Shown: positions 1 to 9,475, numbered from the stretch's first letter. The stretch is DNA of 64,000 nucleotides from Rhodococcus sp. PAMC28707 (GCF_004795915.1 NZ_CP039253.1:434001-498000), one strand, 5' to 3'. The notes: generated from the letters alone by a model not told the origin. Made by a program: numbers and translations.

Positions 1-72
1 CAGGTCGTACATGGTCTTGTTGGACAGGTCCAAAGCCCAGGAGCGCTTGAGGGCAGCAGCTTGCGTAGTCAT
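1..72 (-). CDS. GNAT N-acetyltransferase, ElaA-like (partial, N-terminus only)
   Basis: Only the first 24 codons are inside the window; the gene runs off the left edge. The ATG at 70-72 lies 13 bases after the mqo stop, so it is probably co-transcribed with mqo. The visible peptide starts MTTQAAALKRSWALDL and continues SNKTMYDL. This resembles the start of the ElaA-type GNAT proteins that follow mqo in mycobacteria. The assignment rests on this short N-terminus plus synteny; no acetyl-CoA binding motif is visible. Confidence 0.55.
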   Translation of the reverse strand, partial: MTTQAAALKRSWALDLSNKTMYDL

Positions 73-85
73 AGGCCTGTTGCTA

Positions 86-1621
86 TCACACGCCGGTGTG
101 CTGTGCGAGTTGGGAAGACTCGTCCAGCTCGAGCGCACGCGAGGTCCAGTCGAATATTTCGCGGAACAGCGAACGATCCTCGGCCAATTTGACCCCGAGC
201 GAGGGCACCATTTCCTTGAGCTTGGGCTGCCACGCCTCGTAGCGGTCGCCGAAGCAACGCTGCAACACATCGAGCATCGCCGGAACCGCAGTGGAAGCAC
301 CCGGCGACGCACCGAGCAGGCCCGCGATCGTTCCGTCTGCAGCGTTGATCACAGCGGTGCCGAATTCGAGAACTCCGCCGCGGCCCTTCTTTCGAATGAC
401 CTGAACCCGCTGGCCTGCGGTGACGATCTCCCAGTCCTTGTCGAGGACCTTGGGTGCGAATTCGCGCAGCGTATCCACGCGATCGGCCTGCGACTGAGAC
501 AGTTCGCTCAGAAGGTACTTCACCAGTCCGAGCTCGGTGACGCCCACTCCGAGCATCGACATCAAGTTCCCCGGCTTGACCGACGAAGGTAGATCGGTCA
601 GCTTTCCTTCCTTGAGGAACTTCGGCGACCATCCGGCGTACGGACCGAAGAGCAAACCGGGCTTGCCCCCGATGACACGAGTATCGAGGTGTGGCACCGA
701 CATAGGAGGCGCACCGACCGATGCCTTGCCATACACCTTGGCCGAGTGCTGCGCGATGAGCTCGGGGTTGGTGCAGCGCAGCCACTCACCACTGACCGGA
801 AACCCTCCGAAGCCTTTGATCTCGCTGATGCCCGACTTCTGGAGCAGGTGCAACGCGCCGCCACCCGCGCCGACGAACACGAACTTGGCGTTGACCGTCT
901 TCTTGAACCCGGTGCGAAGGTTTGCCACCTTGACGTCCCAAGTTCCGTCCGACTGCTTAGAGATGTTGCGCACGTCGTTTCCGAAATGCACGGTGGCGCC
1001 GGCCCCGGAGAGGTAGTTCAACAGTTGGCGAGTGAGCGCACCGAAGTCGACGTCCGTTCCGTTGTCGCTCCAGTTGAGAGCGACGGGATCGGAGAAGTCC
1101 CGGCCCGCACCCATCAGCGGAAGTCGACGCGTGAACTCGTCCGGACTGTCGATGTATTCCATACCTTCGAACAGCGGATTCGAGGCCAGGGCGTCGTATC
1201 GAGCCTTCAGGTACTTGGTGTTGTCCTCACCATGAACGAAGCTCACGTGCGGGATCGGGTTGATGAAGTTCTTCGCGTCGCTCAGTATGCCATTTTCCAG
1301 GCTGTGCGCCCAGAACTGACGGGAAACCTGAAACTGCTCGTTGACGTTGAGCGCCTTGGCGATGTCGACAGAACCGTCCTTGTTCTGCGGCGTGTAATTG
1401 AGCTCACACAGCGCGGAGTGGCCGGTGCCGGCGTTGTTCCACGCGTCACTGCTTTCGGCGGCAGCGGCGTCGAGTCGCTCGTACACATCGATCGACCAAT
1501 CGGGCTCCAACTGCCGAAGCAGTGCCCCGAGAGTTGCGCTCATGATTCCGGCGCCGACGAGGACCACATCGGTCTTCACTCGCTTGACCTGCTCTTGATT
1601 GGAGCGCTGTTCATTTGACAC
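86..1621 (-). CDS. mqo: Malate:quinone oxidoreductase
   Basis: FAD-dependent, membrane-associated enzyme that oxidises L-malate to oxaloacetate and passes electrons to menaquinone, bypassing soluble malate dehydrogenase in the TCA cycle. The 511-residue length fits the family (about 490-510). The dinucleotide-binding motif [11 protein letters not shown] lies near residues 22-32, followed by the family-typical [19 protein letters not shown] near residue 60. The C-terminal half carries the conserved GASPGAST segment. The start is a GTG at 1619-1621. It is divergent from the hydrolase gene at 1784, leaving about 160 bases for both promoters, and a partial GNAT gene follows in the same direction. 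Confidence 0.96.
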   Translation of the reverse strand: MSNEQRSNQEQVKRVKTDVVLVGAGIMSATLGALLRQLEPDWSIDVYERLDAAAAESSDAWNNAGTGHSALCELNYTPQNKDGSVDIAKALNVNEQFQVSRQFWAHSLENGILSDAKNFINPIPHVSFVHGEDNTKYLKARYDALASNPLFEGMEYIDSPDEFTRRLPLMGAGRDFSDPVALNWSDNGTDVDFGALTRQLLNYLSGAGATVHFGNDVRNISKQSDGTWDVKVANLRTGFKKTVNAKFVFVGAGGGALHLLQKSGISEIKGFGGFPVSGEWLRCTNPELIAQHSAKVYGKASVGAPPMSVPHLDTRVIGGKPGLLFGPYAGWSPKFLKEGKLTDLPSSVKPGNLMSMLGVGVTELGLVKYLLSELSQSQADRVDTLREFAPKVLDKDWEIVTAGQRVQVIRKKGRGGVLEFGTAVINAADGTIAGLLGASPGASTAVPAMLDVLQRCFGDRYEAWQPKLKEMVPSLGVKLAEDRSLFREIFDWTSRALELDESSQLAQHTGV

Positions 1622-1783
1622 TGGAGATTCGACTTCCTTGTTCGTGAGTACTCGCGTGAGGAAACTCTGCTCAGGTGGCGGCTACATTACCCGGCCGTAG
1701 ATACCCGACTCGAAGCGCTTACAAGCTCTTCTTCGATTGTGCTCTCGAAGTACGCTTTGCACCTGCTACTACAGTTGTGATCT

Positions 1784-2824
1784 GTGACTACCTGGGTACC
1801 CGATGTCCTCGGCGACGGCTACGAGCAGACGACCATTCCCCTCGGTGCAGATCCGGACGGTGAAGGCCAGGTCGAGGCGACTCTCGTTCGGTACCAACCG
1901 GCAGATACACCGTCTTTCGACCGAGCGGTAATCTACGTTCACGGCTTCACCGACTACTTCTTTCAACAGCACCTGGCCGAACATTTCGCAGCCAAAGGCT
2001 ATGCGTTCTACGCGCTGGACCTGAGGAAGTGCGGAAGATCTCTGCGTGCAGGCCAGACACCGCACTTCGTGACCGATCTCGCGTTCTACGACGACGAGTT
2101 GAACGAAGCGCTCTCGCTGGTTCGCAGGGAGCCGAGCGGTAAGTCGGTGTTGCTCCTCGCTCATTCCACGGGCGGGCTGATTCTTCCTTTGTGGCTCGAT
2201 CGCCTGAACCGTCAGGACGGCGGCACCACCGGCCTCGGTATCGACGGTGTCATCCTGAACAGCCCTTGGTTCGACCTTCAGGGCCCCGCAGCGGTTCGTA
2301 GCGTCGGCACAACCGCAATCGGCCTCATCGGCAAGGTCAAAGCCAAGACGGCGTTGCCCGGTATGGGTCTGGACACCTATGGCCTCTCGCTTGCTGCCTC
2401 CGAGCACGGCGAGTGGGATTACAACCTCGACTGGAAGCCACTGTCCGGCTTCCCCATCACCTTCGGCTGGATCCGCGCGATTCGTCACGGGCATGCAAAG
2501 CTGCATCGAGGTCTCGACATCGGCATTCCTTCGCTGATTCTGCGGTCGAAAGTGACGCACTTCTCCCGCAAGTACAGTTCCGAGATCGACGCTGCCGATG
2601 CGGTGCTCGATGTTCGTCAAATCGCGCGCTGGGCAGGCTGCCTGGGCGATCGTACGACGATCGTCCCCATCGAGGGCGCCCGCCACGACGTCTTTCTTTC
2701 ACAGGACGTACCGCGGGCCCGGGCATTCGACGAGGTAGACGAGTGGCTCGAGTGGTTGCATCGAAGTGAGCACATCGAACGAGATTCCGGACGAAACCAC
2801 AACGAACTAGGGACAATTTCGTGA
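1784..2824 (+). CDS. Alpha/beta hydrolase (serine aminopeptidase S33 / monoacylglycerol lipase-like)
   Basis: A 346-residue alpha/beta hydrolase of the lysophospholipase/S33 type. The oxyanion region YVHGFTDY lies near residue 50 and the nucleophile elbow is LAHSTGG (serine near residue 128), where the usual first Gly of GxSxG is Ala. The catalytic His is probably in GARHDVF near residue 300. The start is a GTG at 1784. The stop overlaps the mtr start by four bases (GTGA), so the two are translationally coupled. The same hydrolase-mtr pairing occurs in mycobacteria (Rv2854-Rv2855). The substrate is unknown; a link to thiol or lipid detoxification is inference from context only. Confidence 0.85.
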   Translation: MTTWVPDVLGDGYEQTTIPLGADPDGEGQVEATLVRYQPADTPSFDRAVIYVHGFTDYFFQQHLAEHFAAKGYAFYALDLRKCGRSLRAGQTPHFVTDLAFYDDELNEALSLVRREPSGKSVLLLAHSTGGLILPLWLDRLNRQDGGTTGLGIDGVILNSPWFDLQGPAAVRSVGTTAIGLIGKVKAKTALPGMGLDTYGLSLAASEHGEWDYNLDWKPLSGFPITFGWIRAIRHGHAKLHRGLDIGIPSLILRSKVTHFSRKYSSEIDAADAVLDVRQIARWAGCLGDRTTIVPIEGARHDVFLSQDVPRARAFDEVDEWLEWLHRSEHIERDSGRNHNELGTIS

Positions 2825-4218
2825 GCAGTCAGGCAACCGGTCGTCATTTCGACATCGCGATCATCGGATCAGGTTCGGGTAACTCCATCGCGGACGAGCA
2901 GTTCGCGGACAAGACGGTGGCAATTTTCGAAGAGCATTCACCGTTCGGAGGCACCTGCCTCAACGTCGGTTGCATCCCGACAAAGATGTTCGTCTACGCG
3001 GCCGAGGTCGCGCAGACGATCCGAGATTCGGCACGCTACGGAATCGACTCCTCGATCGATCGCGTCCGCTGGTCCGACATAGTCGGCCGGGTGTTCGGTC
3101 GTATCGACCCCATGTCCGAGGGCGGCAAGAACTACCGCGAGAGCGGTAGCCCGAACGTCACCCTGTTCTCCAGCCACGCGTCGTTCGTCGGGGCCCGCAC
3201 GATCGACACCGGCGCCGGCGAAGTGATCACCGCCGACCAGGTCGTCATCGCCGCCGGATCCAGGCCGGTTGTGCCTCAGCAGATACTCGACAGCGGCGTG
3301 CCGTTTCATACCAACGACGACGTCATGCGACTGCCCGAGTTACCGGAGCATCTCGTCATCCTCGGATCAGGTTATATAGCAGCAGAATTCGCGCATGTGT
3401 TCGGCGCGCTCGGATCCAAAGTGTCGATCGTCGCCCGCAAGGGCGCACTCCTACGCGGTCTCGACACAGACATATCGGATCGATTCACCGAACACGCCCA
3501 GAAGAACTGGGACGTCCACCTCGATTCCGGCGAGGCACAGGCGATCTCCGAGGGCGAAGAAGTCGGTCTCGAACTCTCCGACGGTACCCGGATCCTCGGT
3601 GACGCACTCCTCGTCGCCGTCGGACGCGTGCCCAACGGAGATCGCCTCGACGTGGAAAAGGCCGGTGTCGAACTCGAAGAAGACGGTCGCGTTCGAGTCG
3701 ACGAATATGGTCGCACGAGTGCCGAGGGCGTCTTCGCGCTCGGTGACGTCTCCTCCGCTTTTCAACTCAAGCACGTTGCCAACCACGAAGCGCGCGTGGT
3801 GCAACACAACCTGCTGCACAAGGCCTGGCAGGACACGACGAACCTATGGAAGCACGACCACCGGTTCGTGCCCGCGGCCGTATTCACGCATCCACAGATC
3901 GCCGAGGTCGGCCTCACCGAGGATCAGGCTCGCAGTGCCGGCCTGGACATCACCGTCAAGATCCAAAACTACGGTGACGTCGCGTATGGCTGGGCAATGG
4001 AGGACCAAGAAGGCTTCTGCAAGATCATTGCGGAAAAGAAGACCGGCCGCATACTCGGCGCTCATGTCATCGGCGCTCAGGCACCGACGGTCATTCAACC
4101 GCTCATCCAGGCCATGAGTTTCGGAACCTCCGCCCTCGAGATGGCTCGCGGGCAGTACTGGATTCACCCCGGCCTGCCCGAAGTGGTCGAGAACGCACTG
4201 CTCGGTCTCGACGTGTGA
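2821..4218 (+). CDS. mtr: Mycothione reductase
   Basis: NADPH-dependent flavoprotein disulfide reductase that regenerates mycothiol from mycothione, the actinobacterial counterpart of glutathione reductase; cytosolic. At 465 residues it has the full family architecture. The FAD motif GSGSGN is at residues 16-21 and the redox-active pair lies in [13 protein letters not shown] (Cys46 and Cys51). The NADPH-binding [10 protein letters not shown] is near residue 181, and the C-terminal catalytic dyad HPGLPEVVE supplies His and Glu near residues 448-453. The lack of N-terminal GSH-site features and the actinobacterial setting favour Mtr over lipoamide dehydrogenase. It is coupled to the upstream hydrolase through a GTGA overlap. 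Confidence 0.94.
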   Translation: MSSQATGRHFDIAIIGSGSGNSIADEQFADKTVAIFEEHSPFGGTCLNVGCIPTKMFVYAAEVAQTIRDSARYGIDSSIDRVRWSDIVGRVFGRIDPMSEGGKNYRESGSPNVTLFSSHASFVGARTIDTGAGEVITADQVVIAAGSRPVVPQQILDSGVPFHTNDDVMRLPELPEHLVILGSGYIAAEFAHVFGALGSKVSIVARKGALLRGLDTDISDRFTEHAQKNWDVHLDSGEAQAISEGEEVGLELSDGTRILGDALLVAVGRVPNGDRLDVEKAGVELEEDGRVRVDEYGRTSAEGVFALGDVSSAFQLKHVANHEARVVQHNLLHKAWQDTTNLWKHDHRFVPAAVFTHPQIAEVGLTEDQARSAGLDITVKIQNYGDVAYGWAMEDQEGFCKIIAEKKTGRILGAHVIGAQAPTVIQPLIQAMSFGTSALEMARGQYWIHPGLPEVVENALLGLDV

Positions 4219-4236
4219 CTGTGAGAGTGCTCCGCA

Positions 4237-4803
4237 TCACCAAGGGTTGGTGCGGAGCGCGATTTCGGTAGCAAGTTCGGCTGTTGCATCGCTCGGAATG
4301 TTGCCCACGCCGTCGAGCTGAACGACCCGGAAGTCCGAATAGACCAACCGCCCGCTGCCGTCCGCACTCGCTCGTTTCAGCGAACTGCCGATCACGATCG
4401 TGGTCGGCAGTTCCACGGGCGAGCAGTCGGAAGCGAGGATGACCCCATCCTGATCTGCGACGGCCGGATGACCGCGGTCGCATGCGACAAGGCTCGCGAA
4501 TCGGCCGAACGTTCGAGCCGCCAGTGTCCATGCCAGCTCAGCGCCCTCTCGATTCCCGACGAGGTGCACCCAGGGCAACGACAGTTCGTCGAGGATTCCC
4601 ACCATGGCATCGCCGTCGAGTCCTCGCAAATCCTCCACTGCAACGGTTTTCAGGTCGGAATTGTGCAACCGCTCGGATACTCCGTCGAATACGTCGGGGC
4701 GATCACCCAGACCAGGAAGCAACAGCACGACATGCCTGGATTCCGGTCCGGCGATACGCACCGTGCGAGTTCCGCCGCCCGTCGATACCTGCTTGTACTC
4801 CAT
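4237..4803 (-). CDS. Alpha/beta-hydrolase-fold protein with degenerate nucleophile elbow
   Basis: About 188 residues from the ATG at 4803 (MEYKQVSTGGG); an in-frame ATG at 4857 would add 18 residues. The fold is suggested by the strand and oxyanion segment VVLLLPGLGDRPDVF and a nucleophile elbow position reading LVGNREGAEL. The elbow position holds Arg (G-N-R-E-G) instead of Ser, Asp or Cys, so the protein may not be a hydrolase. It is short for the fold and no cap domain is evident. It converges on mtr (19-base gap) and is divergent from the GntR-ABC operon, so the candidate operator at 4884-4905 may also control it. The function is unknown. Confidence 0.7.
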   Translation of the reverse strand: MEYKQVSTGGGTRTVRIAGPESRHVVLLLPGLGDRPDVFDGVSERLHNSDLKTVAVEDLRGLDGDAMVGILDELSLPWVHLVGNREGAELAWTLAARTFGRFASLVACDRGHPAVADQDGVILASDCSPVELPTTIVIGSSLKRASADGSGRLVYSDFRVVQLDGVGNIPSDATAELATEIALRTNPW

Positions 4804-4883
4804 GGGATAGGACGCTACTGCACGTCCGATCGGAGACATTCGCAACCGCCGAGGCATTGCGCTCGCGTCGCCGAAGCTCTACG

Positions 4884-4905
4884 GTTAGTTACATGAGTAA
4901 TGAAC
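4884..4905. promoter_or_regulatory. Imperfect palindrome, candidate operator of the GntR regulator
   Basis: GTTAGTTAC, then ATGA, then GTAATGAAC: the arms match at 7 of 9 positions, with a perfect inner TTAC/GTAA pair. It lies about 35 bases before the GntR start and about 80 bases before the divergent gene. YtrA-type GntR repressors usually bind such inverted repeats in their own promoters, so autoregulation is likely. It was found by eye and has not been tested. Confidence 0.45.
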
Positions 4906-4939
4906 CACAGAAGCAACCAAGCTCGTGGAGACACCATTG

Positions 4940-5299
4940 ATGGACGATGGCCGACCCCTCTTCATCCAGATTGCCGAGATGGTCGAGAACTCGATAATCG
5001 ACGGGACTCTCGTCGAGGAAACCCAGGCGCCCTCGACGAACGAGTTGGCGGCATTCCATCGCATCAATCCAGCGACAGCGGGCAAAGGCCTGGCAAAACT
5101 CGTTGCCGACGGCATCCTCTACAAGAAGAGAGGCATCGGCATGTTCGTCACGAACGGCGCACGGGATGCGCTTCGATTTCGACGACGAGACGACTTCGCA
5201 CGACAGTTCGTCGAACCACTCGTCACCGAAGCGAACAAGCTCGGCATAGACCTCGACGAGTTGAAAATCATGCTCGACAAATGGGAGGAAGCAACATGA
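4940..5299 (+). CDS. GntR-family transcriptional regulator, YtrA-like
   Basis: A 119-residue regulator made of a winged-helix GntR domain (PLFIQIAEMVENSIIDG at the N-terminus, then an HTH with PSTNELAAFHRINPATAGK) and a short helical tail. This is the layout of the YtrA subfamily, which represses linked ABC transporter genes and often responds to cell-wall-active compounds. I chose the ATG at 4940 because a GGAG at 4927-4930 sits nine bases upstream; a GTG at 4925 is the alternative. Its stop overlaps the ATP-binding protein start (ATGA), so the three genes form one coupled operon. Confidence 0.88.
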   Translation: MDDGRPLFIQIAEMVENSIIDGTLVEETQAPSTNELAAFHRINPATAGKGLAKLVADGILYKKRGIGMFVTNGARDALRFRRRDDFARQFVEPLVTEANKLGIDLDELKIMLDKWEEAT

Positions 5300-6252
5300 T
5301 GGACCGTCATGATCTCAGCGTGGTCGACGACACCCCCGTCATCGCCTCGGCGCGAAATCTGACAAAACGATTCGGCGACTTCACCGCGGTCGACGGCGTC
5401 AGCTTCGACATCCGGGAAAACAAGATCTACGGACTTCTCGGACGAAACGGGGCAGGCAAGACGACCGTGATGCAGATGCTCACAGCGCAAAGCCGCCAAT
5501 CATCCGGCGACATCGAAATATTCGGCAGTCGCCCGTACGAGAATGCATCCGCACTTGCGAAAGTCTGCTTCGTCAAGGAAAGCCAGAAGTACCCGGACGA
5601 CTTCAAGGTTCGTCATGTTATCGACTGTGCGGCAAGGCTTCTCCCACATTGGGATCGACAGTTTGCAGACGAGTTGATGAGCGACTTCGATCTACCTGCC
5701 GGCCGTAAGGTCAAGAAGCTCTCACGTGGCATGCTTTCCACGCTCGGGGTCGTAATCGGATTGGCGTCACGAGCACCGCTGACCTTTTTCGACGAGCCGT
5801 ATCTCGGACTCGATGCCGTTGCCCGCCACATGTTCTACGACCGACTTCTCGCCGACTACTCTCAGAACCCTAGAACGGTCATCCTGTCCACCCACCTTAT
5901 CGACGAGGTCAGCGATCTTCTCGAACACGTGCTCTTGATCGACAAGGGCGCAATCGTGATCGACGCTGACGCGGAGGACCTACGCCAAAGCGCTTTCACT
6001 CTCTCCGGAGCCGCCGATGCAGTGGACCGATTTCTCGGCGACCGCCGTGTATTGCATCGAGAATCGCTCGGAACCTTCGCACGAGTGAGCATCGAGCGCC
6101 AACTGTCCTTCGAGGATCGCTCACGAGCAGCATCACTCAGGATCGAAGTCGAGCCGTTGTCTTTGCAGCAGTTGATCATCCGCAACACCACCGCACCCGG
6201 CAGCGATTCGATGAAGTCATCGGATCCGACCGACAAGGAGTCGGCATCGTGA
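5296..6252 (+). CDS. ABC transporter ATP-binding protein
   Basis: A 318-residue ATPase of the YtrB/CcmA type. Walker A is GRNGAGKTT (residues 49-57), Walker B is LTFFDEP (about 162-168), and the H-loop is STHLIDE near residue 202. The signature motif is LSRGM (142-146) rather than LSGGQ, as in other YtrB-like exporters. About 75 residues after the ATPase core form a C-terminal domain rich in charged residues. The ATG at 5296 overlaps the GntR stop and has a GGAGGA six bases upstream. It likely powers the permease encoded next. The substrate is unknown; cell-envelope antibiotic or peptide export is the family expectation. Confidence 0.88.
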   Translation: MMDRHDLSVVDDTPVIASARNLTKRFGDFTAVDGVSFDIRENKIYGLLGRNGAGKTTVMQMLTAQSRQSSGDIEIFGSRPYENASALAKVCFVKESQKYPDDFKVRHVIDCAARLLPHWDRQFADELMSDFDLPAGRKVKKLSRGMLSTLGVVIGLASRAPLTFFDEPYLGLDAVARHMFYDRLLADYSQNPRTVILSTHLIDEVSDLLEHVLLIDKGAIVIDADAEDLRQSAFTLSGAADAVDRFLGDRRVLHRESLGTFARVSIERQLSFEDRSRAASLRIEVEPLSLQQLIIRNTTAPGSDSMKSSDPTDKESAS

Positions 6253-6944
6253 AACGAACCCTGAACGTCGCTCGAATGCACGCCATCGCATGGCCGTTGA
6301 TCATCGGCTGGCCACTGGTAGTGCTCGCCATTTCGTTCGTCATCAGCTATACGATTTTCGCCCTCGTGCCCACGACCGACAACGAATACAACTTCACCGG
6401 ATCCGTCTTCTCGATGTACGGGTTCGCCATCGGGTTCTACATCCAAGCCGTTACCCAGACGTTTCCTTTTGCGCTAGGAATAAGTGTCACTCGCCGAGAA
6501 TTCTTCAACGCCAGCGCACTGGTAGCCCTCGTCCAATCAGCAGTTCTGGCAACGCTGGTGTACGTTCTCTCGATCATCGAAGCGTCGACAGGAGGCTTCG
6601 GAGTCAAACTCCGAATGTTCGGAATCTTCCGCTATGCGACGGACGATCCGGCTCTGCAATGGCTCGGCATCTTCACCACTGTGTTGCTCGTCGCTGCAAT
6701 CGGGCTTGTGGTCGGTGTCGTCTACCAGCGATATCGTGTCACCGGAATCTTCGGGCTCGGCCTGGCCTCGATCGTTCTCCTCGGAGGAGGCGCAATTGTG
6801 GTCACCTGGCAGCGGTGGTGGCCCGAGGTCGGCGACTTCTTCGTCGACACGCCCCGAATTCTGCTCCTGGTCGTCATTCCACTGGTACTGACCGCAATCT
6901 TCGGGCTTGCAGGGTGGGCCGGACTCCGGCGAGCGACCGCATAG
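6249..6944 (+). CDS. ABC transporter permease
   Basis: A 231-residue integral membrane protein with about six hydrophobic segments, beginning WPLIIGWPLVVLAISFVI and ending near the C-terminus with LLLVVIPLVLTAIFGLAGWA. A cytoplasmic loop carries GISVTRREFFNAS, a motif common in small ABC-2 type permeases. Its GTG start overlaps the ATPase stop (GTGA), showing tight coupling. It is the third gene of the GntR-ABC operon and converges on cobQ 11 bases downstream. It probably acts as a dimer or with a partner encoded elsewhere, since no second permease gene is present. Confidence 0.82.
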   Translation: MKRTLNVARMHAIAWPLIIGWPLVVLAISFVISYTIFALVPTTDNEYNFTGSVFSMYGFAIGFYIQAVTQTFPFALGISVTRREFFNASALVALVQSAVLATLVYVLSIIEASTGGFGVKLRMFGIFRYATDDPALQWLGIFTTVLLVAAIGLVVGVVYQRYRVTGIFGLGLASIVLLGGGAIVVTWQRWWPEVGDFFVDTPRILLLVVIPLVLTAIFGLAGWAGLRRATA

Positions 6945-6955
6945 ATCTCGCGCTG

Positions 6956-8473
6956 CTAGTTCGCGTCGACGCCGCGTTCGATCACTGCCAGCACGGCGTC
7001 GACGTCGACGTTGTTCTCGACCAGGTCCGCCAACAGGTCGAGTTGCTCCTCACGCAACCCAGCCACCGAAGTGTCCGCTGCTACGACAAAATCATTGCGT
7101 CCAGCACGAGCGGCCGCCCATCGGAGGAATTCTCTACGGAAACAATCGGATTCGAGCACACCGTGCCAATGCGTACCCATGACTGCCTCCCGCACACTCC
7201 CCTCCGCTCGGCCGTCACGATATCGAAACAAGGGCGCATCGCCGCTGTGCACGACGCGTCCGTGATGAATTTCGTAACCCGTGACATCACCGACGCCGAA
7301 AAACGGTGATTCCCCGTCCACGCCCGCAAGAACCTTCTCGCGCTCGAACTCGATATCGAGATCGAGCAATCCAAGCCCCGAAGCCCGAACATCCACTGAT
7401 TCGATTCCATCCGTGATCGTTCGACCGAGCATCTGGTACCCGCCGCAAATTCCGAGAACCGGGCGTCCGGCCTCCACCCGGTCGCGAATGGCCTCGGCCA
7501 GACCAGTTTTCCGCAACCACTGCAAATCCGACAGTGTCGCTTTGCTGCCGGGAACGATGACCAGATCGGCGTCGGTCAATCGGGACGGCTCGGTCACCCA
7601 ATTGACCGAAACCCCCGGCTCACACGCGAGGGCCTCGACATCGGTCGTGTTGGAGATTCGAGGCAACCGCACCGCAGCGACACGCAACCACTGCGACCCC
7701 CTCGGCGGACGTGGCCGACCGACTGGAGCGTCCGCGACGACACCGAGCGAGTCCTCGGCATCCATCCATAGATCGTCGGCATACGGAACTACCCCATAAG
7801 TTGGCCGACCCGTCAAAGTCTCGAGCTGGACGAGTCCAGGAGCCAGCAACGACGGATCTCCGCGAAACTTGTTGATCACGAAGCCTGCGATCAACGCCTG
7901 ATCGGCCTCGTCGAGTATCGCCACCGTGCCGTAAAGATGGGCCAACACTCCCCCACGGTCGATATCCCCCACCACGATGACCGGAAGCCTCGCGGCCGTC
8001 GCCAACCCCATATTCGCGAGATCCGTCTCACGCAGATTGATTTCCGCCGGTGATCCAGCGCCCTCACAGATCACGAAATCGAAATCCCTGCGAAGCGAAT
8101 CCAACTCGGTAGCAACGACAGCACGAAGCGACTGACGATGCTCGACATAACTCGACGCCGACACATTCGCGACAGCTCGACCCCGAACCACCAACTGCGA
8201 AGTCCGATCGCTCCCCGGCTTCAGCAACACCGGATTGAACCGCACACTCGGCTCCAGACCACAGGCACGCGCCTGAAACGCCTGCGCCCGCCCGATCTCT
8301 CCACCGTCCAGCGTCACCACCGAATTGTTCGACATGTTCTGGGCCTTGAACGGTGCAACCGACATACCTCTGCGTGCCAACAAACGACACAGACCGGCCA
8401 CCAGAACACTCTTACCCGCATCCGACGTCGTCCCAGCCACCAACAACGCGCCGCCGCGGCCCGCCCCACTCAC
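6956..8473 (-). CDS. cobQ: Cobyric acid synthase
   Basis: Glutamine-dependent amidotransferase that amidates peripheral carboxylates of adenosylcobyrinic a,c-diamide in cobalamin synthesis. From the GTG at 8473 it is 505 residues, normal for the family. The N-terminal synthetase domain has the P-loop-like [10 protein letters not shown] (about 13-22) and KAQNMSNN. The C-terminal glutaminase domain has the catalytic Cys in [10 protein letters not shown] (about 343) and a His in GTHWHG (about 433). This start gives a family-like N-terminus and coincides with the last GTGAGTGG of the upstream repeat array; an in-frame GTG inside the array could add 31 repeat-coded residues. No cobalamin riboswitch was seen. 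It is probably co-transcribed with map. Confidence 0.93.
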   Translation of the reverse strand: MSGAGRGGALLVAGTTSDAGKSVLVAGLCRLLARRGMSVAPFKAQNMSNNSVVTLDGGEIGRAQAFQARACGLEPSVRFNPVLLKPGSDRTSQLVVRGRAVANVSASSYVEHRQSLRAVVATELDSLRRDFDFVICEGAGSPAEINLRETDLANMGLATAARLPVIVVGDIDRGGVLAHLYGTVAILDEADQALIAGFVINKFRGDPSLLAPGLVQLETLTGRPTYGVVPYADDLWMDAEDSLGVVADAPVGRPRPPRGSQWLRVAAVRLPRISNTTDVEALACEPGVSVNWVTEPSRLTDADLVIVPGSKATLSDLQWLRKTGLAEAIRDRVEAGRPVLGICGGYQMLGRTITDGIESVDVRASGLGLLDLDIEFEREKVLAGVDGESPFFGVGDVTGYEIHHGRVVHSGDAPLFRYRDGRAEGSVREAVMGTHWHGVLESDCFRREFLRWAAARAGRNDFVVAADTSVAGLREEQLDLLADLVENNVDVDAVLAVIERGVDAN

Positions 8474-8608
8474 AGCGGTCGGTTCATTCCGCAGGCTCCA
8501 CTCACGGCCAGTCGGTTCATTCCGCAGGCTCCACTCACGGCAGTCGGTCCATTCCGCAGGCTCCACTCACGGCCAGTCGGTTCATTCCGCAGGCTCCACT
8601 CACGGCAG
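8466..8608 (-). repeat. Tandem repeat array (33/32 bp, four units) at the map-cobQ junction
   Basis: On the minus strand four units of 33, 32, 33 and 32 bases (8603-8571, 8570-8539, 8538-8506, 8505-8474) each begin GTGAGTGG and contain TGCGGAATG followed by AACCGAC or GACCGAC. Units 1 and 3 are identical and units 2 and 4 nearly so, giving a 65-bp dimer twice. Deleting the 130 bases would restore a GTGA overlap of the map stop and cobQ start. GGAG eight bases before ATG opens two 16-codon minicistrons (8585-8535 and 8520-8470); their TGA stops fall on the GTGA of unit 3 and of cobQ. This resembles mycobacterial MIRU elements in placement. Confidence 0.95.
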
Positions 8609-9475
8609 CGTGAGGATCTCACTACCGGTCTCGGTGACCACCAGGGTGTGCTCGAACTGCGCAGTCCACTTCCGGTCGTGGGTGACCACCGTCCAGCCGT
8701 CGTCCCACATTTCGGCGTTGATCCCACCGAGATTGATCATCGGTTCGATGGTGAAGGTCATCCCGGGCTCGATGATCGTCTCGACCGACGGCTGGTCGTA
8801 GTGCAGAACGACGAGGCCGCTGTGGAACGTGGTGCCGATGCCGTGACCGGTGAAGTCCTCCACGACGCCGTATCCGAAGCGGTGCGCGTACGACTCGATG
8901 ACTCGGCCGATCACATTGAGCGCCCGACCCGGCTTGACTGCTTTGATGGCCCGCATCGTCGCCTCATGAGTGCGCTCCACCAGCAGGCGTGCCTCCTCCG
9001 ACACATTGCCGGCGAGGAAGGTCGCGTTGGTATCGCCGTGCACTCCGTCGATATATGCCGTGACGTCGATGTTCACGATGTCGCCATCCTGAATCACCGT
9101 CGAGTCCGGGATGCCGTGGCAGATGACTTCGTTGAGAGAGGTGCAGCACGACTTGGGAAAACCCTTGTAACCCAACGTCGACGGGTAGGCACCGTGGTCG
9201 ATCATGTACTCGTGAGCGATCCGGTCGAGTTCGTCGGTCGTGACACCGGGCGCTACCGCCTTGCCCGCTTCCTGCAGTGCTCGCGCAGCAATTTTGCTGG
9301 CAACACGCATCTTTTCGATGACCTCGGGTGTCTGAACCCAAGGTTCGTTTCCCTCGTTCGCGGTCGGCTTCCAGGCGTACTCGGGGCGTTCGATCGAATT
9401 CGGCACGGGCAGTGTGGGCGACACGACGCCTGGCACGAGTGGCTGACGGGGCTTGCTCTCGGCTGTCACAGACAT
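8600..9475 (-). CDS. map: Methionine aminopeptidase, type I (MapB-like)
   Basis: Removes the N-terminal Met from nascent proteins in the cytosol using a dimetal site. From the ATG at 9475 it has 291 residues, including an N-terminal extension with a proline-rich SH3-binding-like segment ([17 protein letters not shown]) as in mycobacterial MetAP1c. The five metal ligands are recognisable: two Asp in [12 protein letters not shown], His in [11 protein letters not shown], and Glu in FTIEPM and AQFEHTL. An ATG at 9499 is an alternative start. The stop TGA sits in the first GTGAGTGG of the repeat array, and cobQ follows in the same direction. It is divergent from the LuxR-type gene. Confidence 0.95.
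   Translation of the reverse strand: MSVTAESKPRQPLVPGVVSPTLPVPNSIERPEYAWKPTANEGNEPWVQTPEVIEKMRVASKIAARALQEAGKAVAPGVTTDELDRIAHEYMIDHGAYPSTLGYKGFPKSCCTSLNEVICHGIPDSTVIQDGDIVNIDVTAYIDGVHGDTNATFLAGNVSEEARLLVERTHEATMRAIKAVKPGRALNVIGRVIESYAHRFGYGVVEDFTGHGIGTTFHSGLVVLHYDQPSVETIIEPGMTFTIEPMINLGGINAEMWDDGWTVVTHDRKWTAQFEHTLVVTETGSEILTLP

Noticed and set aside
4893..4940. 15-codon frame MSNEPQKQPSSWRHH as a leader peptide for the GntR operon
   Set aside because: Its ATG lies inside the candidate operator, it has no ribosome binding site and no attenuator follows.
8466..8608. CRISPR-like array
   Set aside because: Units are contiguous with no unique spacers, the period alternates 33/32, and no cas genes are present.
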